Assembly (NCBI RefSeq): GCF_020510425.1
Contig: NZ_JAHBAH010000001.1
Location: 2,895,001 to 2,959,000 of the forward strand
Direction of reading: 5' to 3'
Source: Quatrionicoccus australiensis
Lineage (GTDB): Bacteria > Pseudomonadota > Gammaproteobacteria > Burkholderiales > Rhodocyclaceae
DNA: 64,000 nucleotides
The position numbers and the translations under genes are program-made. Under the pieces are notes generated by a model. That model was not told the DNA's origin, searched no databases, and saw only the letters and a list, made by a program, of their open reading frames with translations. Within the stretch, counting starts at the first letter, position 1, and each line of letters opens with the position of its first letter. Positions 1 to 7,898 of this stretch are shown here, piece after piece.

Positions 1-1
1 T

Positions 2-1585
2 TTCAATCCGCTGGTCGATTTCGACGGCAATTCGCGGCGGGTGCCGCTGGTCGTCGAATACCAGGGGGCCTATTACGAGGCGCTGTCCCTGGCGGTAGTG
101 CGTACCTTGCTTGGTCATGGCGAACTCCGTCCCGGTTTTCCCGATGCCGAGTCGGCAATCGAGTGGCTGGAGGTCGATTCGCCGCGTGGCTCGCTGCGCA
201 TTCCGGTCGACGAACATGTTTCGGCGCTGATTCCCTATCGTGGCTATGAACGCAGCTTCCCCTACATCTCGGTGGTCGACGTGCTGCGTGGCCGGGTTTC
301 TGCCGAGCAACTAGCCGGGCGCATCGTGCTGGTCGGGACAACGGCGCCAGGCTTGATGGATTTGCGGTCGACGCCGGTGGGGGGGAGTTTTCCCGGGGTC
401 GAGGTGCATGCCAACCTGATTGCCGGCATGCTTGAAGGCAGCATCAAGGACAAGCCGGGCTTCGTTCTGGCCATCGACGTCATCCAGTTGCTGCTCTTTG
501 GCGGCATGCTGGTCGTGTTGCTGCCCTTGCTCTCGCCTTTCCGGGCAACCCTGCTGGCCGTCGCGACGCTGTTCGCGCTGCTTGGCATCAACATGCTCCT
601 GTGGTCGTCGGCCAATCTGGTCATGCCGCTTGCGGCCAGCGTGCTGTCGGTGCTGATTCTCTATGGCCTCAACATGTCCTGGGGTTATTTCGTCGAATCG
701 CGGACCAAGCGGCAATTCGCCGAGTTGTTCGGGCAGTACGTGCCGCCGGAACTGGTCGACGAAATGGCGAAGAATCCCGAGAGCTACAGCATGGAAGGGC
801 AGAACGAGGAACTGACCGTGCTTTTCTCGGATATCCGCAGCTTTACCAGCATGTCCGAGGGGATGGAGCCGAAGGAATTGGCGCGGCTGATGAACGAGTA
901 TTTCGGGGCGATGACCGAAGTGATCCGGCAGCAGCGCGGCACGCTCGACAAATATATCGGCGATGCCATCATGGCTTTCTGGGGGGCGCCGGTGAATGAT
1001 CCGGAAAATGCCCGCCACGCGGTGTTGACCGCCCTGGGCATGCGGCAGCGCCTGCGCGAGCTGGCTGAACCGTTCAGGGCGCGTGGCTGGCCGGCCTTGC
1101 AGGCCGGCATCGGGATCAATACCGGAACGATGACGGTCGGCGACATGGGCTCGCCGGTCCGCAAGGCGTATACGGTGATGGGCGATGCGGTCAATCTCGC
1201 TTCGCGTCTCGAAGGCATCACCAAGGAATACGGTGTCGACATCGTGGTCGGTGAGGAAACACGGCGCCAGGTCGATGACATCACCTTCCGCGAACTTGAC
1301 CGGGTACGTGTCAAGGGCAAGGACGCACCGGTCGCGATTTACGAGCCGCTTGGCCTGAGCGCCGAATTGCCGGCCGCCAGCCGCGATGAGCTGGGCTTGT
1401 GGCAGCATGCGCTGAGCCGTTACCGGGTGCAGGACTGGGATCAGGCCGAACTGCAACTGTGCATCCTGCGCGAGCGCTTTTCGGCGTGCCGGCTGTACGA
1501 GTTGTATATCGAGCGGATTGCCCATCTGCGGGCGCATCCGCCGGGTGAAGGTTGGGATGGGGTAACCGTCTTCCAGGTGAAATAG
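2..1585 (+). CDS. CHASE2-domain adenylate/guanylate cyclase, 5' end cut off by the window
   Basis: Class III nucleotide cyclase expected to make cAMP at the inner membrane. The reading frame is open from base 2, and the first residues already belong to a periplasmic CHASE2 sensor domain, so the true start lies outside. Order seen: the rest of CHASE2, about three hydrophobic membrane segments (bases about 460-680), then a cyclase catalytic domain. Metal-binding TVLFSDIRSF lies near base 814, followed by DKYIGDAIMAFWG, GIGINTGTMTVGDMG and YTVMGDAVNLASRLEG. The Lys of DKYIGD and the Thr of YTVMG fit the usual ATP-selective pattern, so adenylate cyclase is preferred over guanylate cyclase. That is inference. 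The stop is 2 bases before a putative cyclic-nucleotide phosphodiesterase, so synthesis and breakdown are probably co-transcribed. Confidence 0.93.
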   Translation, partial: FNPLVDFDGNSRRVPLVVEYQGAYYEALSLAVVRTLLGHGELRPGFPDAESAIEWLEVDSPRGSLRIPVDEHVSALIPYRGYERSFPYISVVDVLRGRVSAEQLAGRIVLVGTTAPGLMDLRSTPVGGSFPGVEVHANLIAGMLEGSIKDKPGFVLAIDVIQLLLFGGMLVVLLPLLSPFRATLLAVATLFALLGINMLLWSSANLVMPLAASVLSVLILYGLNMSWGYFVESRTKRQFAELFGQYVPPELVDEMAKNPESYSMEGQNEELTVLFSDIRSFTSMSEGMEPKELARLMNEYFGAMTEVIRQQRGTLDKYIGDAIMAFWGAPVNDPENARHAVLTALGMRQRLRELAEPFRARGWPALQAGIGINTGTMTVGDMGSPVRKAYTVMGDAVNLASRLEGITKEYGVDIVVGEETRRQVDDITFRELDRVRVKGKDAPVAIYEPLGLSAELPAASRDELGLWQHALSRYRVQDWDQAELQLCILRERFSACRLYELYIERIAHLRAHPPGEGWDGVTVFQVK

Positions 1586-1587
1586 CG

Positions 1588-2355
1588 ATGAAACTCAGAG
1601 TCCTTGGCTGTAGCGGCGGCATCGGCGGGCAGCACCTGCGGACCACTTCGCTGCTCGTCGATCACGATATCCTGATCGATGCCGGGACCGGTGTCGCTGA
1701 TCTGTCGATCGCCGAGCTGGCCGCCATCGACCACGTTTTCCTGACCCACTGCCATCTTGATCACATCGCCGCATTGCCGCTGCTGATCGATACCGTGGCC
1801 GACCGGCGCGAGAAGCCGCTGACCGTTTATGCCTCTGCCGCCGTGTTGACCGTCTTGAAGAAACACATCTTCAACTGGTCGATCTGGCCTGACTTTACCG
1901 AGATTCCAAATGCCGAGCATCCGGTCATGCGTTTCCAGAGCATTGCGCTGGCGGAAACACTGAGCATTGATGGTCGCCGCATCACCGCTTTGCCGGTCGA
2001 GCACACGGTGCCGGCGGTCGGCTATTGTCTTGATTCCGGTGCCGGCAGCCTGGTTTTCTCCGGCGATACCGGCATCTGTCCTGCGTTCTGGCAGGCGGTC
2101 AACCGGATAGAGAATCTCAAATACCTGCTCATCGAATGCGCCTTCTCCAATCGCGAGGAGGGGCTGGCGAGGTTGTCGCAGCATCTTTGCCCCAGCCTGC
2201 TGGCGGCGGAATTGCAGAGCCTGGCGCGTGCATGTGAAATCCACATCACGCACCTGAAGCCGGGGCAGATTGAACTGACCATGACAGAAATCGAAACCGG
2301 CCTCGCCGATTACCGGCCGCGCATGCTGCAGAACAATCAAGTTTTCGAGTTTTGA
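1588..2355 (+). CDS. metallo-beta-lactamase-fold 3',5'-cyclic-nucleotide phosphodiesterase (class II-like)
   Basis: A 255-residue cytoplasmic metallo-hydrolase with no signal peptide. The dinuclear metal motif HCHLDH is at about residue 54, preceded by an LLVDHDILIDAGTG strand-turn. Further metal-ligand candidates follow, among them HTVPAVGYCLDSG, SGDTGICP and HITHLKPGQ. The HCHLDHIAALP stretch resembles the class II cAMP phosphodiesterase signature but is not a perfect match (Ala where Gly/Ser is usual). ATG at 1588 is chosen because the fold begins at once (MKLRVLGCSGG); a longer in-frame start at 1552 would overlap the cyclase. The neighbouring cyclase makes cAMP hydrolysis the most economical role. 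Another MBL phosphodiesterase activity cannot be excluded. Confidence 0.8.
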   Translation: MKLRVLGCSGGIGGQHLRTTSLLVDHDILIDAGTGVADLSIAELAAIDHVFLTHCHLDHIAALPLLIDTVADRREKPLTVYASAAVLTVLKKHIFNWSIWPDFTEIPNAEHPVMRFQSIALAETLSIDGRRITALPVEHTVPAVGYCLDSGAGSLVFSGDTGICPAFWQAVNRIENLKYLLIECAFSNREEGLARLSQHLCPSLLAAELQSLARACEIHITHLKPGQIELTMTEIETGLADYRPRMLQNNQVFEF

Positions 2356-2439
2356 AATGCCGCTGAATGGTGCACCACCAGCTTGCCTGGTCTCGCCGCA
2401 AAGGCTGTCTGTCCGGTCGACTGGATAATTGGAGAAGAA

Positions 2440-3312
2440 ATGACTGATGTCGCCAGCCGCCTGCTGTTTCTGAAAAAGTTGCAGGCCGTGACCAACCGGG
2501 TGCATGCGACGAGCAATGTCGACCAGATCATGCTCGAACTATCGCAGGACATCTGCAAGCTGTTTCGTGCGGATCGCATCAAGCCGGTCGATCTCCTACG
2601 CAACATCAAGCGTGACTACGTCGATGCCAATGCCTGGTTGCCGCTCGAAGAGATGGTAGAAGGCCTGCTGGTATTGACCTTCGATCCGGACGTCATCATG
2701 GTCGGCGAAATGCGCGATCCGGAAACCACCGGTATCGGCATCGAAGCATCGCTGACCGGGCACTTGGTCTTTGCGACACTGGATACCAACTCGGCGCCGG
2801 AATCGATCATCCGCCTGCTCGACATGGGCATGGATCCGTTCAACTTTTCCGATGCGCTGCTCGGCATTCTCGTCCAGCGTCTCGGCAAGCGCCTGTGCAA
2901 GGATTGCAAGGAGGCCTATCAGCCGGACGCTGGCGAGATCGAGGCTTTGCTGCAGGAATGCTGTGCCGAGTTGGCCCACGCCGATGCCTGGAAAAAGGAT
3001 CCGGAAGCCGCGTTTGAACGCGATTCGGCAGGAGTGGCACAGTCGCTACGCCAAGGATGGACAGTTCACGCTTTGTCGCGCTTGCGGTTACCCGGCGTGC
3101 AGCGCTACCGGCTAGCGGGGGCGCGTCGGTCTGCACGAATGGCTGGCCGGCAGCGATGCCACGGAAAAATTATTCAGGAAAAGGCCCGGGTCGCCGATAT
3201 TCTTGCCTGTGCCTTGAACGAAGGCATGCGAACCCTGAAAATGGATGGCATCGACGAGATCATGCAGGGCATCACCGATAGCAAGCAGGTCAGAGCGGTG
3301 TGTATCAAATAG
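2440..3312 (+). pseudogene. decayed GAF + GspE/PilB-type secretion ATPase
   Basis: An open frame of 290 codons behind a good ribosome site (GGAGAAGAA before ATG 2440), but its content is wreckage of a much larger ATPase. A GAF start (MTDVASRLLFLKKLQAV) breaks off after about 45 residues and jumps into a GspE N-domain segment (DRIKPVDLLRNIKRDYV). That jumps again directly into the Walker B region (DPDVIMVGEMRDPET). The Walker A P-loop is missing. Near 3000-3030 the homologous sequence moves into the +2 frame (RYAKDGQFTLCRACG), where a TAG at 3113-3115 sits at a position usually Tyr before RGRVGLHEW. It returns to frame 1 at about 3165 (KIIQEKARVADILA). Two deletions, two frameshifts and a nonsense codon indicate a pseudogene. 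Confidence 0.8.
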
Positions 3313-3321
3313 GAACCGAGC

Positions 3322-4899
3322 ATGGAAACCCTTGATGATCTTTTTTGCCGTCTTGAACAGCTCAATGACATCGGCGCTTCGCTTTCCAACGAGCGTAACC
3401 TGAACCGGCTGCTCGAAAAAATCCTGCTTGCTGCCAAGACCATTACCCGCGCCGATGGCGGTACGCTCTATCTGGTTTCCGAAGACAGGCAGCGCCTGCA
3501 TTTCGAGATCGTGCGCACCGACTCGCTGGACATTGCCTTCGGTGGCAGCGATGCGCCACCGACGTCGGGCAAGTTTCCCGATCTGGCGCTGTATCGCGAA
3601 GATGGTTCTGCGAACGACAGCATGGTGGCGGTCCACGCCGCAATTAATGGCAAAACGGTCAATATTGCCGATGCCTACTGCGAAGCCGGCTTCGATTTCT
3701 CCGGCACGCGCAAATTCGACGAACGGACCGGCTATCGCTCGCATTCCTTCCTGACCGTGCCGATGCAGAACCACGAAGGCGAAATCATCGGTGTCCTGCA
3801 GCTGATCAACGCACTCAGTCCGCAAACCGGCGACGTCGTCGAGTTTTCCCAGGCGGATCAACGCCTTGCCGAGTCGCTCGCCTCGCAAGCCGCGATCGCG
3901 CTGACTAACCGCCAACTCGTGCAGCAACTGGAGGGCTTGTTCGAGTCCTTCATCAAACTGATCAATCTGGCGATTGACGAAAAGTCGCCCTATACCGGCG
4001 GTCATTGCCAGCGCGTGCCGGAGCTGACCATGCTGCTCGCCGAGGCGGTCAATGCGACCAGCGAAGGTCCGCTCGCCGACTTCCACCTGACCGACAAGGA
4101 TCGCTACGAACTGCGCATCGCTGCCCTGCTGCACGATTGCGGCAAGATCACGACACCGGTTCACGTTGTCGACAAGGCCACCAAGCTGCAAACCATCTTT
4201 GACCGTATCCATCTGGTTGATACGCGTTTTGAAGTGCTCAAGCGCGATGCCGAAATCGCCGCGCTGAAAGAAATCATCGATGGCGCCGATGCGGCCCAGG
4301 TCCGGGAAAAACTCGCGGCAAACAATGCGACGCTGGACGCCGAGCGCGAATTCCTGCGCTTTGCCAACATGGGTAGCGAGCGCATGTGCGATGAGGACCT
4401 TGCGCGCGTTCGCGCAATTGCGCAGAACTATCACTGGCGTAATGAGCGGGGCGAAGAGGTGCCCTTCCTGAGCGACAACGAACTGGAAAACCTCAGTATC
4501 CGGGCCGGGACATTGACCGCCGACGAGCGCGAAATCATCAACCACCACATCGTCGCCACCATCCGCATGCTGGAACAACTGCCCTGGCCGAAGCACCTGA
4601 AAAATGTGCCGGAATACGCTGGCGGCCACCACGAACGCATGGACGGCAAAGGCTACCCGAAAGGCCTCAAGCGCGAAGAAATGAGCTGGCAGGCCCGCAT
4701 GATGGGCATTTCCGATATTTTTGAAGCGTTGACCGCCAAGGATCGGCCGTACAAGGCTGGGATGCGTTTGCCAGAGGCATTGAAAATCATGGATCGTCTA
4801 TGCGGCGACGGGCACATTGATCCTGACTTGTATCGGTTATTTGTCTCGGAGCGTGTTTTTCAGGCGTATGCCGAGAGTTTTCTGACAGAAGCTTGTTAA
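3322..4899 (+). CDS. GAF and HD-GYP domain cyclic-di-GMP phosphodiesterase
   Basis: A 525-residue cytoplasmic protein with no membrane segment. An N-terminal GAF domain (about residues 15-200, ending TVPMQNHEGEIIGVLQLIN) is followed by an HD-GYP domain. The metal-binding LLHDCGKI motif is near residue 270 and the signature HHERMDGKGYP near residue 436; both are intact, so it should hydrolyse c-di-GMP. The spacing between HD and GYP (about 160 residues) is longer than in minimal HD-GYP proteins because of an inserted helical stretch around residues 290-395. The gene starts 9 bases after the ATPase pseudogene, with AGGAACCGAGC as ribosome site. It probably belongs to the same transcript as the cyclase/phosphodiesterase pair. 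Confidence 0.92.
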   Translation: METLDDLFCRLEQLNDIGASLSNERNLNRLLEKILLAAKTITRADGGTLYLVSEDRQRLHFEIVRTDSLDIAFGGSDAPPTSGKFPDLALYREDGSANDSMVAVHAAINGKTVNIADAYCEAGFDFSGTRKFDERTGYRSHSFLTVPMQNHEGEIIGVLQLINALSPQTGDVVEFSQADQRLAESLASQAAIALTNRQLVQQLEGLFESFIKLINLAIDEKSPYTGGHCQRVPELTMLLAEAVNATSEGPLADFHLTDKDRYELRIAALLHDCGKITTPVHVVDKATKLQTIFDRIHLVDTRFEVLKRDAEIAALKEIIDGADAAQVREKLAANNATLDAEREFLRFANMGSERMCDEDLARVRAIAQNYHWRNERGEEVPFLSDNELENLSIRAGTLTADEREIINHHIVATIRMLEQLPWPKHLKNVPEYAGGHHERMDGKGYPKGLKREEMSWQARMMGISDIFEALTAKDRPYKAGMRLPEALKIMDRLCGDGHIDPDLYRLFVSERVFQAYAESFLTEAC

Positions 4900-5079
4900 A
4901 GCAGTTGATTGATAGGACTTCGAAAAGGAAGTGATATCCGAAAATTGCCAATTCGCGGCACTGTTAGGGTGACAAAATAAGTCAGTTCCTCATTCCTGTT
5001 CTGGCTTCGCAAAGCCCATTTGTCTTTTAACTATATGATTTATCGTGTTTATTGTGTTTTTGTGGGAGTTGTGGTTGTT

Positions 5080-5095
5080 TGGCATAGATGGTGCT
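5080..5095 (+). promoter_or_regulatory. sigma-54 (RpoN) promoter of the pilin gene
   Basis: TGGCA...TGCT with the diagnostic GG-N10-GC spacing (GG 5081-5082, GC 5093-5094) lies 45 bases before the pilin ATG. RpoN control of pilA is established in other bacteria (PilR-dependent), which supports the call. The rest of the 4900-5139 intergenic stretch is AT-rich and would hold any activator site; no further motif was recognised in it. Confidence 0.75.
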
Positions 5096-5139
5096 CGTAG
5101 TTAAACAGCGGTTTTCCCGCCTTTACAAAGGAGATTCAA

Positions 5140-5493
5140 ATGCAAAAGGTTCAACAAGGTTTTACCCTGATCGAACTGATGATCGTTGTGGCGATTATCG
5201 GTATTCTGGCTGCTGTCGCACTGCCGGCCTATAACGACTACACACGAAAGGCTGGCGATAATGCCTGTCTGGCTGAAGCCAAGGCATATGCCAATGCTGC
5301 TTTTGTTGCCTTGACGGACGGTAATAGTGTTGTTCCGGCTCACACCGCCGCAGCTTGTAACACTACCATCGCCACACCGACAGCCTTGAGCGGAACCTTT
5401 ACCGTTGTTGCTAAAAAGCCGGGTACCGGTACCGTGACTTGCAACATGGCTTCGGGTACTTGTTCTGTTGCCAAGGCTGCCACGGGTGGTTAA
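5140..5493 (+). CDS. pilA: type IV major pilin (PilA/PilE family)
   Basis: A short pilin of 117 residues. The leader MQKVQQG is cut before F8 by prepilin peptidase, giving the classic [21 protein letters not shown]-terminal helix; the Glu at mature position 5 is present. Four cysteines follow ([28 protein letters not shown]). The last two are closely spaced and could close a small C-terminal disulfide loop. AAAGGAG precedes the ATG. The gene has its own sigma-54 promoter and is followed by a strong terminator, so it is mainly monocistronic. No other pilus assembly genes are in the window. It may be a major pilin or a pilin variant acquired as a cassette. Confidence 0.95.
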   Translation: MQKVQQGFTLIELMIVVAIIGILAAVALPAYNDYTRKAGDNACLAEAKAYANAAFVALTDGNSVVPAHTAAACNTTIATPTALSGTFTVVAKKPGTGTVTCNMASGTCSVAKAATGG

Positions 5494-5530
5494 TTCGTAG
5501 TGTTTCACAAAAGTATTATCTTGACATCTG

Positions 5531-5560
5531 AAAAAGCGCCGCAAGGCGCTTTTTCGTTTT
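5531..5560 (+). terminator. intrinsic terminator after pilA
   Basis: A perfect 10-bp stem (AAAAAGCGCC / GGCGCTTTTT) with a GCAA tetraloop runs into a T-rich tract 38 bases past the pilin stop. It would limit read-through into the downstream membrane protein gene. Confidence 0.9.
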
Positions 5561-5579
5561 TCGCGTAATTTGATACGTG

Positions 5580-6758
5580 ATGCTTATTTCATGGGTCATG
5601 CTGTTGGTTTTTGTCACCGGTCTGTGCACTTTTCGGCTCGATGGGGCTGGCATGATCGACAGTTTTGTTGCGGCCCGCCTGCTTGTTTTTTTGTGTTTTT
5701 TTGTGGGGATACTCTCGGCTCTGCTCCCGCGGCGAAGCTTGTTTGCTGGACATTCGCCTCTACGATCAGAAGAGCTTCGCCTTAAAGTACTAGCAGTTCG
5801 TGTTGGTTTGGTTTCGTTACTGCTTTTCCCGATGCTGATGGCTTGTTTGTTTTCTAGCTGGCCAACGGGGGTTTTTAATTTCGAGTATTTGCTGATTTTG
5901 CCGTTTCTTTTGCTGTTGGCTCCCTATTACGTTGGCTGGGTAGAGAAACGCATGCCGCAAGGTGAAGATGGATACTTCCGCTTTGGTTTGGCATTAACTC
6001 GGAGGAGACCCTGGTGCTGGTCCGAGCACAGGGAGCTGGTGTTTGCTTGGGGAGTCAAATTGTTTTTTATTCCCTTGATGTATGTTTGGTTAATTGCGGC
6101 TGTTGAAGAAATGCTCAGTTTTTCATGGGTGCTTCATCCTGCCAAAATAGTGGCGGGATTGTTCACTTTCGGTTTGTGCGTTGATCTGTTGATTGCAACA
6201 AGTGGTTATTTCTTTGCTAGCCGCCTGCTAGGAAATGATATCAGAAGCACTGATAAGACTTGGCTTGGCTGGTTGTCATGCATCATGTGTTATCCGCCAC
6301 TTCTTTCCATTCTGCATATGATCAAGCAACAGCGTGATGATATGGTTTGGACTGACTGGCTTCAGCCGGATAGCCCGCTTTATTGGGTGTGGGCAATTCT
6401 GATTACTCTTAGTTGGATGATTTACTGGCTCGCATCGATTAGCTTTGGTCTGAAGTTTTCCAATCTGAGTTGGCGTGGTTTGGTTGACGACGGTCCCTAT
6501 CGCTATACCAAGCACCCTGGGTATTTGTCTAAAAATGTTTATTGGTGGTTGCATACGGTGCCATTTTTTGGGGTTTTGAGTAGCTTCGACTTGGTGCGAA
6601 ATCTGGCAGGGCTAGCTTTTGTCAGTTTTGTCTATTACCTCCGTGCCAAGACGGAGGAACGGCATTTGATGATTTTCCCGGAGTATGCTGCCTATGCCCT
6701 GCGTATTGAGCGGCATGGGGTATTTGCCCGTTTGGGACGCATTGCTGGGTTACGCTAA
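5580..6758 (+). CDS. multi-pass membrane protein with C-terminal ICMT/PEMT-like methyltransferase motif
   Basis: About 392 residues with roughly eight to ten hydrophobic segments. The C-terminal third carries the isoprenylcysteine carboxyl methyltransferase-type signature: GPYRYTKHPGYLSKNVYWW, then after one more membrane span RAKTEERHLM...YAAYALR. In that family these residues bind S-adenosylmethionine and the methylated end group. The N-terminal two thirds are not recognised. No clear ribosome site precedes the start; ATG 5580 is used, with GTG 5577 or a later ATG possible. Base composition is AT-richer than the flanks. It sits between the pilin and a serine hydrolase, which suggests work on pilin or envelope. 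Substrate unknown. Confidence 0.75.
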   Translation: MLISWVMLLVFVTGLCTFRLDGAGMIDSFVAARLLVFLCFFVGILSALLPRRSLFAGHSPLRSEELRLKVLAVRVGLVSLLLFPMLMACLFSSWPTGVFNFEYLLILPFLLLLAPYYVGWVEKRMPQGEDGYFRFGLALTRRRPWCWSEHRELVFAWGVKLFFIPLMYVWLIAAVEEMLSFSWVLHPAKIVAGLFTFGLCVDLLIATSGYFFASRLLGNDIRSTDKTWLGWLSCIMCYPPLLSILHMIKQQRDDMVWTDWLQPDSPLYWVWAILITLSWMIYWLASISFGLKFSNLSWRGLVDDGPYRYTKHPGYLSKNVYWWLHTVPFFGVLSSFDLVRNLAGLAFVSFVYYLRAKTEERHLMIFPEYAAYALRIERHGVFARLGRIAGLR

Positions 6759-6770
6759 TGAAGGTGGCGG

Positions 6771-7898
6771 ATGAGTAGGCGAAGTTGGTTTCTTGGCGCT
6801 CTTCTGTTTGCGTTTGCTCTATTGTCTTGGCAGCAACGCGGGAATTTGCTGTTGTTGTGGTTGCCGATCCACTGTGAAGGAGTGCCTCCGCGGTGGTTGC
6901 CTGCTCTCGTTTCCTTGGCTCGTGAAGAGGGGGTTCCTGGGTTCCAGGTTGCCCACCTCTCGGAAGATGGGCATCTCAGTCGGTGTGCTGTTGGATGGGC
7001 TTCGGCAGAGATGCCCGTTGAGCAAATGCAGCTTGAGCATCGAATGAGCTATGCCAGCCTTTCAAAGATATTTACATCGACCGTTGTTCTTCAACTAGTT
7101 GAAGAACAACGGTTGGCTTTGTCTGGCTTTCTTTTGGATTATTTGCCGCAAAATTTTTCCAAATTCCGGGATGAACGAATTAAATGGATCACCATTGCGC
7201 AACTGTTGTCACATCGGGCCGGATTTGATCGTAGTCTGACCCCGGATCCTATGCAGCAAAAGCACAGTTGGTGCCCTGGGGATCTAAGTTATTTGGATAG
7301 AGTGCAACTTGATTTCGACCCGGGAATGAGTTTTGCCTATGCAAATGTCGGCTATTGCTTGTTGGGGGCGGTAGTGGAAAACTTGGAGCAGATGCCTATG
7401 GAGGAGGTGGTGCGTAGGCGAGTCTTGGGGTCGGAGGGGCGGGGTAGGTTTTTTTTGGTGCCTTATGGAAAAAAAGAGAAAGGTTATGTCAAACCTCATT
7501 TTGATGAAGGTGAGTCATTAGGTGATTTGGAACAGCTTCCATGGAACAGTATGGTGGCAACCGGGGCGTGGTCGGGGTCAGCTTCTGATCTGGTTAATGT
7601 GCTTGGGAAAACTTCCTCTCATGTACAAGGGCGTGAAAACGCGGTGTGGTACAGCCTCCGTGGGCCGGATAGATGTGATGCAAGGCGTTGGCGTGCATGC
7701 CATGGATTGGCGTTCTATCGCTATCAACGTGAAGGCAGGTCCGATATGTTTTGGCGCGATGGTAGCCTGCCTGGCGCAACTGCTTTTGCTGCAGTCTTTG
7801 ACTCGGGAGAGAAGTTGGTTTTTTTAGGAAATTACCGTAAGGCGGATTGGAAACCTTTCAACGACCGGCTAGGCCTTTTTTTTGCTGAACAACTGTGA
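6771..7898 (+). CDS. membrane-anchored beta-lactamase-family serine hydrolase
   Basis: A 375-residue protein with an N-terminal signal-anchor (about residues 6-32) and a periplasmic class C beta-lactamase/D-alanyl-carboxypeptidase fold. The catalytic S-x-x-K is S96-L-S-K99 and the Y-x-N motif is Y190-A-N. The third (KTG-like) box is not obvious, as is common in esterase/peptidase members. Four cysteines in the mature part (HCEG, SRCAVG, SWCPG, GYCLL) and two more near the C-terminus could form disulfides. It begins 12 bases after the methyltransferase with ribosome site AAGGTGGCGG, so the two are co-transcribed. A perfect palindrome lies inside the gene at 7080-7113. Its 3' end overlaps the convergent CYTH-CHAD gene by 30 bases. 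Confidence 0.82.
   Translation: MSRRSWFLGALLFAFALLSWQQRGNLLLLWLPIHCEGVPPRWLPALVSLAREEGVPGFQVAHLSEDGHLSRCAVGWASAEMPVEQMQLEHRMSYASLSKIFTSTVVLQLVEEQRLALSGFLLDYLPQNFSKFRDERIKWITIAQLLSHRAGFDRSLTPDPMQQKHSWCPGDLSYLDRVQLDFDPGMSFAYANVGYCLLGAVVENLEQMPMEEVVRRRVLGSEGRGRFFLVPYGKKEKGYVKPHFDEGESLGDLEQLPWNSMVATGAWSGSASDLVNVLGKTSSHVQGRENAVWYSLRGPDRCDARRWRACHGLAFYRYQREGRSDMFWRDGSLPGATAFAAVFDSGEKLVFLGNYRKADWKPFNDRLGLFFAEQL
7080..7113. repeat. perfect 34-bp palindrome inside the serine hydrolase gene
   Basis: The left arm ACCGTTGTTCTTCAACT (17 bases, 7080-7096) is followed immediately by its exact reverse complement (7097-7113), with no spacer and no mismatch. It lies in frame just after the catalytic S-x-x-K codons and encodes TVVLQLVEEQRL within an alpha-helix of the fold. 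Symmetry stops at the next pair (7079/7114). RNA from either strand could form a long hairpin. Confidence 0.95.

Noticed and set aside
311..1537. 408-codon open frame opposite the cyclase
   Set aside because: Shadow of the CHASE2 cyclase; no domain or start signal.
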